From NCBI RefSeq assembly GCF_030811095.1, contig NZ_JAUSQL010000001.1, positions 992,001-1,056,000 on the forward strand: DNA of 64,000 nucleotides. Direction: 5' to 3'. A model generated the notes under the pieces. It did not search any database and had not been told where the DNA came from. It saw nothing but the letters and a program-made list of their open reading frames with translations. Shown here one piece after another: positions 1 through 7,600 of this stretch. This DNA comes from Trueperella abortisuis. Its GTDB lineage: Bacteria; Actinomycetota; Actinomycetes; Actinomycetales; Actinomycetaceae. Within the stretch, counting starts at the first letter, position 1; each line of letters opens with the position of its first letter. The translations under genes were made by a program, and so were the position numbers.

Positions 1-1745
1 CGGTAGGAGATGGTGAGCTTTTCCACCCGGTGATGGTTCGCGAGCGGGCCGAGCGCGTCCTCCCAGCCGCCCTCGGGGGCGCCGGAGGGGCGCTGGTCGA
101 GGTCGCCGACGATCGTCATGGAGCGGGAGGGGTTGCGCCGCTCGATCATCCGCCACTGCATGGGGGACAGCTCTTGGGCTTCGTCGATGACGACGTGCCC
201 GTAGGTCCACGTCCGGTCGCGCGCGGCGCGCTCGGCGAGGGTGTCGCCCGAGTCGGACTCGGCGACCCGGCGCGTCATCATGTCGGAGCTGACGATGCCC
301 CCGCCTAGGCCCATCGCGGACATGGTGGAGCTGACGTACTCGCTGAGTCGGCGCTCCTCGGCTTCCTTGGCCGCCTTGGCGTGCCGTTCGGCGTCGGAGG
401 CAAACTCGCCCAGGTGCTCGGCCAGCTCGTCGATGATCGGGATGTCGGCCGGGGTCAGGCCGCTGCCGCGCTCGCGGCGTAGCGCGGCTCGATCGGCGGG
501 GCTCAACTGCGGGGCGACCCGTTCGAGGAGCTCGGGAAAGTGGTAGAGGCGCTCGAGTAGGGTCACCGGTGAGGAGGGCAGCCAGCGCAGGTTGATCTCG
601 CGCCGGGCGTCGATGGACTCGGCGATGTCGGAGATGAGCCAGTCTGCATCCTCCACGGTGGTCTCCAACGCGGCGGCAAGCTGTTCGGCGAGGACTGTGA
701 CGAGGCGGCGGGCGTAGACCTCGCGCGCCTGGTTGTGCGGCTTGCCGGAGCGGCGGGCGCGGCGCTGGGCGTCCTCGACCATCTGCGGCGTCAGCGTGAG
801 CCTCTTGCCATCCACCGCGAAGGACACCGGCTTTCGCAGGGGCTTTTGAAGGATCTGGCGCACCGCCCGCTTGGCGATGTCAGCCCACACCCGCCGGCCC
901 TTGATCTGTGCCACCTCGACCGGCTCGCTCGCCGTGGGGCTGACCCCGGGCAACAGCTCCTCGATGGTCGTGGAGACGACGTCGGACTCGCCCAGCGAGG
1001 GCAGCACCTGATCGATGTAGCGCAGGAAGATCGGGGAGGGGCCGATGATGAGCACCCCGGAGCGGGACAGGCGCTCGCGGTGGGTGTAGAGCAGGTAGGC
1101 GGCGCGGTGCAGGGCTACCGCCGTCTTGCCGGTACCCGGCCCGCCCTGGACCACGAGCACGCCGGCGTCCGCGGAGCGGATCACCCGGTCCTGCTCGGCC
1201 TGGATGGTACCCACGATGTCGCCCATCTTGCCGTCGCGCGCCTGGGCCATGGCGGCCATGAGCGCGCCCTCGCCCGTGAGGTTGAGCTCGGAGGAGGTGG
1301 CCTGGTCGAGCAGTTCGTCCTCGACGCTCGTCACCTCCCGCATCCTGGTTTGGATGTGGCGGCGGCGCACCACGGTGCCCGGCTGGGCGGCGGTGGCCTG
1401 GTAGAACGGTTCGGACTGCGGGGCGCGCCAGTCTGTGAGGACGATGTGGCGTCCCTCGTCGCGAAGCGTCATGCGCCCGATGTGCGTCATCGCGCCGTCG
1501 TTGTGGTCGAGGCGGCCCATGACGAGGCGGTTTTCGACGTTGCGTAGCCGTAGCAGGTTGTCCTCGTAGTGGCTGGCAAAGGAGTCGCGCTCGGAAACCG
1601 CTCCGGGCGTGCCACGCCCGCCCTGGGCGCGCACCCGGGCGAGCTGCCCGCGATAGTACTCGCGCTGGCGGTCGAGCGCCGCGTAGGCGACGTCGACGAA
1701 GCCCTGCTCCTCGGCGATGGCCCGTTCGATGGCGGATTTGTGCAC
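1..1745 (-). CDS. HelD-like UvrD/Rep-family ATPase, 3' end cut by window edge
   Basis: About 581 N-terminal residues of a superfamily 1 helicase-like ATPase. Residues 1-80 form a charged, helical arm. Walker A GGPGTGKT lies near residues 200-207, followed by the HelD-like stretch HRAAYLLY, and the Walker B region VIDEAQELSP is near residue 515. The sequence runs off the left edge shortly after a SYR motif, so the C-terminal helicase domain is missing from view. The HelD family strips stalled or inactive RNA polymerase from DNA, using the N-terminal arm to enter the secondary channel, and some actinobacterial members give rifampicin tolerance. The GTG start at 1745 was chosen because a GGGGG ribosome site sits about 7 bases upstream. 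It is divergent from the PAC2 gene. A DNA helicase IV role is the alternative, but the N-terminal arm and lack of UvrD insertions favour HelD. Confidence 0.85.
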   Translation of the reverse strand, partial: MHKSAIERAIAEEQGFVDVAYAALDRQREYYRGQLARVRAQGGRGTPGAVSERDSFASHYEDNLLRLRNVENRLVMGRLDHNDGAMTHIGRMTLRDEGRHIVLTDWRAPQSEPFYQATAAQPGTVVRRRHIQTRMREVTSVEDELLDQATSSELNLTGEGALMAAMAQARDGKMGDIVGTIQAEQDRVIRSADAGVLVVQGGPGTGKTAVALHRAAYLLYTHRERLSRSGVLIIGPSPIFLRYIDQVLPSLGESDVVSTTIEELLPGVSPTASEPVEVAQIKGRRVWADIAKRAVRQILQKPLRKPVSFAVDGKRLTLTPQMVEDAQRRARRSGKPHNQAREVYARRLVTVLAEQLAAALETTVEDADWLISDIAESIDARREINLRWLPSSPVTLLERLYHFPELLERVAPQLSPADRAALRRERGSGLTPADIPIIDELAEHLGEFASDAERHAKAAKEAEERRLSEYVSSTMSAMGLGGGIVSSDMMTRRVAESDSGDTLAERAARDRTWTYGHVVIDEAQELSPMQWRMIERRNPSRSMTIVGDLDQRPSGAPEGGWEDALGPLANHHRVEKLTISY

Positions 1746-1888
1746 TGGATACCCCCAAGCTTTTAAGGCCTTCGATTATTCCCCTTTTCTGAACAAGATG
1801 CACGTTCGGCCGTCAGCTGAGCCGCCACGCGCGGAATATTTCGCGGCGGGCGGCGCGTTGTGAGAATGTAGGAAGAGGAGGATTGATC

Positions 1889-2905
1889 GTGGCACATTTC
1901 TACACACTTGAGCCAGGCATCGAAAACCTGCGCGTGCGGACGCTGGTGCTCAACCTCGTCGACCCGCTCATCGACGCCGGCAACACCGCCCAAGCCATCG
2001 ATGCGACCATCAAGACGCTCGACGCGGAGCAGATCGGCTCCTTCGATCCCGATCCTCTCTTCGACTATCGCGCCCAGCGCCCTATCGTCAGCTACTCCGA
2101 CGGCCGCATTGTCGGTATGGCCATGCCGCACGTCGCCCTCATGCTCGTCACCGATGTGCACGGGGAGTCCTTCCTTTACCTCGAGGGCCTCGAGCCTGAC
2201 TTCAGGTGGAACGCGATGGCCGAGGACATCCTGGAGATCGTGGAGCGCTTCGGAGTGCAGAGCGTGTACTCGTTTGCCGCGATGCCAGCCCCCGTGCCGC
2301 ACACGCGGCCGGTGGACATGCTCATCCGCACCACCGAGTCCGCCGGTAAACACCCGGTGGTTGAGGGTTTCGCCGAGCACTACGCCGAGCTGTCCGACGT
2401 CTTCGAGCACGCCGCGGCCGCGCGTTGCGTGCCGGTGATCAACATCCGAGTACGCGTTCCGTTCTACCTGGTGCGCGGGGAGAGCCCGTTCATCGCGGGC
2501 GCGCTCGCGGCTATCAAGATGTTGGCCGCACGCGGCGGACCGACCTTCCCGTTGGGCGACCTCGAACAGCTTGAGGATTCACAGCGCGGCGCAATGGAAG
2601 AGATGCGCGTGGAGGGCTCCGACTTCGATCAGCTTGTTCGCAAGCTGGAGGCGGACTACGACGCCTCCGACGTCGGCTTCGTCACCAACGACGAGTCTCT
2701 GCCCGTCATCCCCTCTTCGGAGGAAATCGGCGACGCCGTGGAGCAGTTCCTCGCCTCCCACGAATCCTCCCCGCTCGATCGGGTGCAGAAAACCAAGGTC
2801 GAACAGCGCGGCTTCGCCTCGGATTTGCGCCGCCTCGGCAAGGGCTTTCGCGGGGGATTCGGCCGGCTCTCGCGCGACGACGAGTCCGAGGGTGGCGAAA
2901 AGTAG
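1889..2905 (+). CDS. PAC2 family protein
   Basis: A 338-residue cytoplasmic protein matching the PAC2 (proteasome assembly chaperone 2-like) family common in actinobacteria. Typical features are the N-terminal LVDPLIDAGN segment, a conserved middle that ends in an FAAMPAPVPHTRP stretch, and a charged C-terminal tail after residue 290. No function is firmly assigned in bacteria; in eukaryotes and archaea the fold chaperones proteasome alpha subunits. The GTG start at 1889 has a strong GGAGG site at 1877-1881; a TTG six bases earlier is less likely. It stands alone between two minus-strand genes. No proteasome gene is in the window, so a link to the proteasome is only inferred from the family name. 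Confidence 0.8.
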   Translation: MAHFYTLEPGIENLRVRTLVLNLVDPLIDAGNTAQAIDATIKTLDAEQIGSFDPDPLFDYRAQRPIVSYSDGRIVGMAMPHVALMLVTDVHGESFLYLEGLEPDFRWNAMAEDILEIVERFGVQSVYSFAAMPAPVPHTRPVDMLIRTTESAGKHPVVEGFAEHYAELSDVFEHAAAARCVPVINIRVRVPFYLVRGESPFIAGALAAIKMLAARGGPTFPLGDLEQLEDSQRGAMEEMRVEGSDFDQLVRKLEADYDASDVGFVTNDESLPVIPSSEEIGDAVEQFLASHESSPLDRVQKTKVEQRGFASDLRRLGKGFRGGFGRLSRDDESEGGEK

Positions 2906-2909
2906 CTCG

Positions 2910-3734
2910 TTAGCCTCGTAGGGGCGAGGCCGGCGGCCAGCCGACGTCGGCGTCGTGAAGCAGGGGTGCGCCGGCTGCCGACTCCTCCAGCCGCGCCTGC
3001 CCCACCACCACCGTTGGCAGGGGCAGGCGGCGCACGGCGCGGGACATGGTTTCGAGCGGGAGCGGGGCCTGGGAGGCGAGCAGGATGACGTTGCCGAAGC
3101 GGTGGCCCTTGACGATGGCGGGATCGGCGATCGCCGCGATATGGGCGAAGCTGATGCGGAGCGCGCGCACCTCGCGATAGACGGGGGCCAGGCCCGCTTC
3201 GCCGGCGATGTTGAGCGCGTACAGGCCCCCGTCCGCCAGCAGGCGTGCGGCATCCGCGTGGGCCTCCACCGTGGTGAGGTGGCGGGGGATGCGGCCGGCG
3301 GCGAAGGCGTCGCGCACGATGAGGTGCCACGATCCGCTATTGGTGTCGAGCGTCACGCGCGCGTCCTCAGCGCGGATGCGTAGCCGCGGCGCTGAGGGCA
3401 GGTCGATCCACTCGCGCACGAGCGTGGCGAGTTCGGGGTCGATCTCGATGGCCAGTTGGCGTGAGCCGGGCCGTTCGGCGTCGATCGCACGCGCGAGCGC
3501 GCAGCCCGCCCCGCCCAGGTGGAGGGCGCGGACGGGCCCGTCGATCATCGCATCGAGCGCGATGCGGATGTGCTGCATGTATTCGAACTCGAGGTGGGCG
3601 GGATCGAGCGGGTCGATGGCGGAGGACTCCACGCCGTCCACGTACAGGGTGAGCAGGCCGTCGCGCTCGACGATATCCACGCTCGACATGGAGGTCTGGA
3701 CGCGCGTGAGTCCTGCGTTTGATTTGCGGGCCAT
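2910..3734 (-). CDS. Spermidine synthase-like SAM-dependent methyltransferase
   Basis: A 274-residue protein with the Rossmann fold of the spermidine/spermine synthase group. The SAM-binding glycine motif LHLGGAG is near residues 71-77 and the acidic ribose-binding IEID near 96-99. Actinobacteria carry several such proteins without a proven polyamine product, so aminopropyl transfer is not assumed. The ATG at 3734 is preferred over a GTG at 3740: there is no Shine-Dalgarno, but a TAGACT -10-like hexamer ends exactly 6 bases before the ATG, the layout of a leaderless message. It diverges from dinB across a 39-base gap, and its stop is 4 bases from the stop of the PAC2 gene. Confidence 0.75.
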   Translation of the reverse strand: MARKSNAGLTRVQTSMSSVDIVERDGLLTLYVDGVESSAIDPLDPAHLEFEYMQHIRIALDAMIDGPVRALHLGGAGCALARAIDAERPGSRQLAIEIDPELATLVREWIDLPSAPRLRIRAEDARVTLDTNSGSWHLIVRDAFAAGRIPRHLTTVEAHADAARLLADGGLYALNIAGEAGLAPVYREVRALRISFAHIAAIADPAIVKGHRFGNVILLASQAPLPLETMSRAVRRLPLPTVVVGQARLEESAAGAPLLHDADVGWPPASPLRG

Positions 3735-3740
3735 GGCCAC

Positions 3741-3750
3741 AGTCTAGACT
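3741..3750. promoter_or_regulatory. Palindromic -10 element shared by two divergent genes
   Basis: AGTCTAGACT is an exact 10-base palindrome. It reads TAGACT on both strands, 6 bases before the minus-strand ATG at 3734 and 23 bases before the dinB ATG at 3774. This suggests a bidirectional promoter. No convincing -35 was identified on either side. Confidence 0.5.
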
Positions 3751-3773
3751 CATCCTTGAAGGAGGGGAGGGAC

Positions 3774-5048
3774 ATGTCACGGGCACCGCGCTCGCCGGAG
3801 GCGAAGAAAGATTGGGGTAGCGACGATTCGCAGACCCCAATCCTTCACGTGGACATGGACGCCTTTTTCGTTTCGGTCGAATTGCTGACCAAGCCTGAGC
3901 TGGTGGGCAAGCCGGTGGCGGTGGGCGGCCAGGAACGCGGGGTCATCTCCGCGGCCTCGTATGAGGCCAGGCGTTCCGGGGTGAACTCGGCCCTGCCTGT
4001 GGCTCGCGCAAAGCGACTGTGTCCGGACCTCATCATTCTGCCCCACTCCAAAGGGCTCTACGGCGAGGTTTCCGCCCGCATCAAGGCAATCTTTGCCGAG
4101 TTCACCCCGCTGGTCGAGCCGCTCTCGGTGGACGAGGCCTTCCTCGACGTGTCCGGCGCCCGCAAGATCTTCGGCTCCCCGCTGACCATCGCCACCGAGC
4201 TGCGCCGGCGCATCTACGACCAGGAGCGCCTGACGGCCTCCGTAGGGGTGGCCGCCACCAAGCACGTGGCTAAGATCGCATCGGCCCAGGCAAAACCAGA
4301 CGGGCTCCTCCTCATCCCGAAGGACCAGACGCTCCCCTTCCTCCATGGCCTGCCGGTCGGCGCGCTGTGGGGAGTGGGCGACAAGACGCGCGAGAGGCTC
4401 GAGCGCAAGGGTATTGCCACCATCGGCGACCTCGCGGCCCTCGGTGAGGCGCGCCTGCGCGGCCTGCTCGGGCAGGCCGCCGGCTCGCAGCTGTACGCCC
4501 TGGCCATGGGCAGTGACCCGCGCAAGGTGACTCCGCAGCGCAAGGAGAAGTCGATTAGCCGAGAGCAGACCTACTTCGAACCCCTCGCTACCAGGGCGGA
4601 GGGGGAGAGGGCTCTGCTTGAGCTTTCTCACGACGTCGCCCGCCGGCTTCGCCGCGCCGGCGTCGTGTCGTGGACTATCGGGATTAAGGTGCGCTCGGCC
4701 GCTGACTTCTCCACCGTCTCGCGCACCCTCACCCTCGGGGCGCCTACCGCGCTCGCCGCGGATGTTTTCGGCGCTGCGCGGCGGCTCTTTGAGGCCGCAG
4801 GGGTGCCCGACGGCGGGATCCGGTTGCTCGGGGTCCGGGCCGAGAACCTCGCTGGGCTCGAGGAGGGAATTCAGCTCGCGATCGGCGACGACGGCCGGCG
4901 TGGGAGGGCCGAAGCTGCGATGGACTCGGTTCGCTCTCGCTTCGGGGAGGGTGCGCTGGGTCCGGCGTCGTTGGTGGAGCGGGACGGACGGGCGCCGAGT
5001 TATCCGAGCGGCGAAAGCGTCGAGCGTTCGGGGGAGCGGATTTGGTAG
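3774..5048 (+). CDS. dinB: DNA polymerase IV (Y-family translesion polymerase)
   Basis: A 424-residue Y-family DNA polymerase that copies past damaged bases without proofreading. The catalytic DMDAFF motif is at residues 27-32 and SVDEAFLD near 117-124, which together supply the metal-binding acidic residues. The helix-hairpin-helix region follows (GVGDKTRERLERKGIATIGD) and the little-finger domain occupies the C-terminal third. The length is somewhat above the usual 350-400 because of a C-terminal extension. The ATG at 3774 follows a strong purine-rich site (GGAGGGGAGG, 3761-3770); an upstream in-frame TTG would place that site inside the gene. The final DPFF-like beta-clamp motif was not recognised. 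The DUF3040 gene follows after 28 bases, probably on the same transcript. Confidence 0.93.
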   Translation: MSRAPRSPEAKKDWGSDDSQTPILHVDMDAFFVSVELLTKPELVGKPVAVGGQERGVISAASYEARRSGVNSALPVARAKRLCPDLIILPHSKGLYGEVSARIKAIFAEFTPLVEPLSVDEAFLDVSGARKIFGSPLTIATELRRRIYDQERLTASVGVAATKHVAKIASAQAKPDGLLLIPKDQTLPFLHGLPVGALWGVGDKTRERLERKGIATIGDLAALGEARLRGLLGQAAGSQLYALAMGSDPRKVTPQRKEKSISREQTYFEPLATRAEGERALLELSHDVARRLRRAGVVSWTIGIKVRSAADFSTVSRTLTLGAPTALAADVFGAARRLFEAAGVPDGGIRLLGVRAENLAGLEEGIQLAIGDDGRRGRAEAAMDSVRSRFGEGALGPASLVERDGRAPSYPSGESVERSGERIW

Positions 5049-5076
5049 GATGAATAGACCGATCAAGGGAGAAACC

Positions 5077-5445
5077 ATGGCTCTTTCTGACTACGAACGC
5101 AGGATGCTCGAGCAGCTCGAGGCGCAGCTCGTCGACGACGATCCGCGGCTCGCGCAGTCCTTGGCGTCCAAGGAAAGGGAGGCCACCCAGACCTCCCTGT
5201 CTCCCAAGCACCTGGTGATCGGTCTCATCGTGGCCGTGCTGGGTCTGCTCGTGGTGCTCGGCGGAGTGGCGAGCGAGCTTGTGCCCCTGGGGGTGGCGGG
5301 CGTCGTCGTCGTGTTCGCGGGTTTGTGGTATCTGTCGGCGGGGATGACGAAGGTTTCTGGCGAGGCTAAGCCGCGCAAGCAGGCGGGGAGGTCGGACTTC
5401 ATGGAAAGGCAGATGGAGCAGTGGCGTAAGCGCCAGGAGGGATAG
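5077..5445 (+). CDS. DUF3040 small membrane protein
   Basis: A 122-residue protein starting MALSDYERRMLEQLE, the hallmark N-terminus of the actinobacterial DUF3040 family. It has a cytoplasmic acidic N-terminus of about 45 residues, two adjacent membrane segments (about 47-65 and 69-87), and a basic C-terminal tail. Function is unknown. The family is often found immediately before mraZ in actinobacteria, as here. The ATG has a GGGAGA site 6 bases upstream. A good terminator follows, so it probably ends the dinB transcript and is not part of the division operon. Confidence 0.82.
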   Translation: MALSDYERRMLEQLEAQLVDDDPRLAQSLASKEREATQTSLSPKHLVIGLIVAVLGLLVVLGGVASELVPLGVAGVVVVFAGLWYLSAGMTKVSGEAKPRKQAGRSDFMERQMEQWRKRQEG

Positions 5446-5463
5446 CCCTCCACTTTCCACCAC

Positions 5464-5488
5464 ATGCGGCTTCGGCCGCATTTTCTTT
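5464..5488 (+). terminator. Rho-independent terminator after DUF3040 gene
   Basis: Seven-base stem ATGCGGC/GCCGCAT closed by a TTCG tetraloop and followed by TTTTCTTT. It separates the dinB unit from the mraZ promoter. Confidence 0.85.
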
Positions 5489-5632
5489 GCCCCCACGCGC
5501 CCGAAATAGCGGCTTTGTCGGGTGTCTCGGCGTCGTCCGTGCCTCCGCATCGGGCCGCCTCCGAGAAAAGCCCTCCACCTGATCTTTCGCCGGTACATCC
5601 GCAAAAGATCGACACAGTGGTGCGTCATACGC

Positions 5633-5664
5633 TTGCATGGGGAGCAAAGTGGGGTAAAGTGGAG
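5633..5664 (+). promoter_or_regulatory. mraZ promoter with MraZ-type operator repeats
   Basis: AAAGTGGGG at 5646-5654 and AAAGTGGAG at 5656-5664 are direct repeats with a 10-base period, and a further TGGGG lies at 5638-5642. MraZ is known to bind tandem TGGGN or AAAGTG repeats in front of its own operon. A possible promoter, TTGCAT (5633-5638), 16 bases, TAAAGT (5655-5660), overlaps these boxes, so bound MraZ would block RNA polymerase. The mraZ start lies 23 bases downstream. Confidence 0.7.
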
Positions 5665-5687
5665 CCAACGGGAAAAAGGGGGTGTAG

Positions 5688-6119
5688 ATGTTCCTTGGCA
5701 CGTACGAACCGCGTTTGGACGACAAGGGCCGTCTGATCCTCCCTGCGAAGTTTCGAGATCAGCTCCAGGGCGGGCTCGTCATGACGCGTGGACAGGAACA
5801 CTGCCTGTACATCTTTCCCATGTCGGAGTTCGAAAACATTCTTGACAACCTCCGCCAGGCGCCGATGACCTCGAGGGATGCACGCAACTACACCCGCGTC
5901 TTCCTCTCCGGGGCCAACGACCAGATCCCTGACAAGCAGGGCCGGGTGACCATCCCCGCCACGCTTCGCCAGTACGCCAGCCTCGACCGCGAGGTGGCGG
6001 TGATTGGATCCGGCACGCGCGTCGAGGTGTGGGACCTAGACAAGTGGAATTCGTACCTCGAATCGAACGAATCCGAGTTTGCGGATCGAGAAGACGAGCT
6101 CATCCCCGGGCTCATCTAA
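5688..6119 (+). CDS. mraZ: Transcriptional regulator MraZ
   Basis: A 143-residue protein, the usual length for MraZ, made of two AbrB-like halves: the first carries [13 protein letters not shown], the second [13 protein letters not shown]. MraZ assembles into a ring and binds repeats upstream of its own gene to control the division and cell wall cluster. Matching repeats are present at 5638-5664. The ATG is preceded by an AAGGGGGT site. It heads a run of 13 same-strand genes through ftsZ, mostly with overlapping ends. Confidence 0.95.
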   Translation: MFLGTYEPRLDDKGRLILPAKFRDQLQGGLVMTRGQEHCLYIFPMSEFENILDNLRQAPMTSRDARNYTRVFLSGANDQIPDKQGRVTIPATLRQYASLDREVAVIGSGTRVEVWDLDKWNSYLESNESEFADREDELIPGLI

Positions 6120-6201
6120 CGGCCGGCCCTCCACCGGCGTCCTGCGGCAATTCCCCAGCTTCAGGGCGGCGGTGGGGGACCACGACACGAAAGGAACGGC
6201 A

Positions 6202-7206
6202 GTGGCTGACGCTTCCAACAACGCACTGCATGTGCCGGTCCTGACCCGTACCTGCCTCGACCTGCTTGCCCCGGCGCTGGAGAGCGGCGTCCTCATCGAC
6301 GCCACGCTCGGCATGGGTGGACATAGTGAAGCTTTCCTCACCCGCTTTCCCAACATCTTCGTGGTCGGCATCGACCGCGACCCGGCGGCCATCCGCCTCG
6401 CCTCCGAGCGCCTCGCGCGTTTCGCGGGGCGCTTCACCGCCGTCCACACCACCTACGACGACGTGGACCTCGTCGCGTCCGAGTACGGTCAGGACGGCAA
6501 GGTTGAGGCCATCCTCATGGATCTGGGCGTGTCCTCCCTCCAGCTCGACGAGCAGGAGCGTGGCTTTTCCTATTCCGTCGACGCTCCGCTCGACATGCGG
6601 ATGGATACCGACGCTCCGCGCACGGCCGCGAGCATCCTGGCAACCGAATCGAAGACCGAGATCGCGCGGATCCTGCGCGTCTACGGCGAGGAGAAGTTCG
6701 CCGGGCGGATCGCCGAGGCGATCGTGCGCCGTCGTGAGAGGGAACCGATTACCCGCACCGGCGAGCTGGCGCAGCTGGTGCGCGAGTCAATTCCCGCTCC
6801 CGCGCGCCGCACGGGAGGCAACCCTGCCAAGCGCACCTTTCAGGCTCTGCGCATCGCCGTCAACGGGGAGCTCGACTCGCTACGCCTCGCGCTTCCGCGA
6901 GCGATCGAGTCGCTCAAGGTTGGCGGCCGGCTCGCGGTGGAGTCCTACCAGTCGCTGGAGGATCGCCTCGTCAAGGACGCCTTCGCTGCGGGCACCGCGT
7001 CGACGACGCCGGCGGGCCTCCCGATCGAGCTCGAGGGTCACGGCCCCTACCTGGCGTCGCTCACTCGTGGTGCGATCAAGGCCGACGAGGCCGAGATTGC
7101 CGCGAATCCGCGAAGCGCCTCCGTCCGCCTGCGCGCCGTCGAACGCGTTGCGCCCACGCCTTCCCACCTTGTAAGCCCAGACCACCACCGGAGAGAAAAC
7201 TCATGA
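6202..7206 (+). CDS. rsmH: 16S rRNA (cytosine-1402-N4) methyltransferase
   Basis: A 334-residue RsmH (MraW) that methylates N4 of C1402 in the 16S rRNA decoding centre. It shows HVPVL at the N-terminus, the SAM motif DATLGMGGHS at about residues 31-40, GIDRDP, and the conserved FSYSVDAPLDMRMD region. The open frame extends back into mraZ, but the GTG at 6202 has AAGGA six bases upstream and gives the N-terminus expected for the family. It is second in the division cluster, 82 bases after mraZ, and overlaps the next gene by ATGA. Confidence 0.95.
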   Translation: MADASNNALHVPVLTRTCLDLLAPALESGVLIDATLGMGGHSEAFLTRFPNIFVVGIDRDPAAIRLASERLARFAGRFTAVHTTYDDVDLVASEYGQDGKVEAILMDLGVSSLQLDEQERGFSYSVDAPLDMRMDTDAPRTAASILATESKTEIARILRVYGEEKFAGRIAEAIVRRREREPITRTGELAQLVRESIPAPARRTGGNPAKRTFQALRIAVNGELDSLRLALPRAIESLKVGGRLAVESYQSLEDRLVKDAFAAGTASTTPAGLPIELEGHGPYLASLTRGAIKADEAEIAANPRSASVRLRAVERVAPTPSHLVSPDHHRRENS

Positions 7207-7592
7207 GCATCGCCGCCGATCGCCAGCGCCTCAGCGCGCCCTCCTCTCGTCCCGTCATTGAGATGCCGGGACTGTCCGTGGTCCCCACGCCGGCACCGGC
7301 CCGAGGCTTTTGGAGCGTGGTGCTCGTGTGCCTCTTGCTGTTGGTGGCTTCGTTCAGCGTCGCATTTCACCTCAACACGCGCATGGTGCAGGGCGCATAC
7401 GAGATCAAAAACATTAGTGTGGAATTGAATGAGGCCGCGGCGCGCGAGGCAACCTTGAAGAAGGACGTCATCGCCGTTGCGACCCCGCAACAATTGCGCG
7501 CTCGCGCCGAGGGGCTCGGTTTGGTCCCCGCCGTCGGCGCGCAACACATCGACCTTGAAACCGGGGTGATCACCGCTCCGGCCCAAGACTAG
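7203..7592 (+). CDS. ftsL: FtsL-like septal membrane protein
   Basis: A 129-residue bitopic membrane protein with about 36 cytoplasmic residues, one membrane helix (about 37-57), and a periplasm-side segment predicted as coiled coil (EIKNISVELNEAAAREATLKK). Position between rsmH and ftsI, size and topology identify it as FtsL, which joins FtsQ and DivIC to activate FtsW-FtsI septal synthesis. Sequence similarity in this family is weak, so the name rests largely on position. The start overlaps the rsmH stop (ATGA), implying translational coupling. Confidence 0.82.
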   Translation: MSIAADRQRLSAPSSRPVIEMPGLSVVPTPAPARGFWSVVLVCLLLLVASFSVAFHLNTRMVQGAYEIKNISVELNEAAAREATLKKDVIAVATPQQLRARAEGLGLVPAVGAQHIDLETGVITAPAQD

Positions 7593-7600
7593 GGGACGCC

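Noticed and set aside
2910..3734. Calling the methyltransferase speE
   Set aside because: The Rossmann core fits the family, but substrate residues for putrescine could not be verified and actinobacterial relatives are often of unknown activity.
3461..3840. Several Arg-rich frames overlapping the methyltransferase and dinB starts
   Set aside because: They conflict with two supported genes and have shadow-frame composition.
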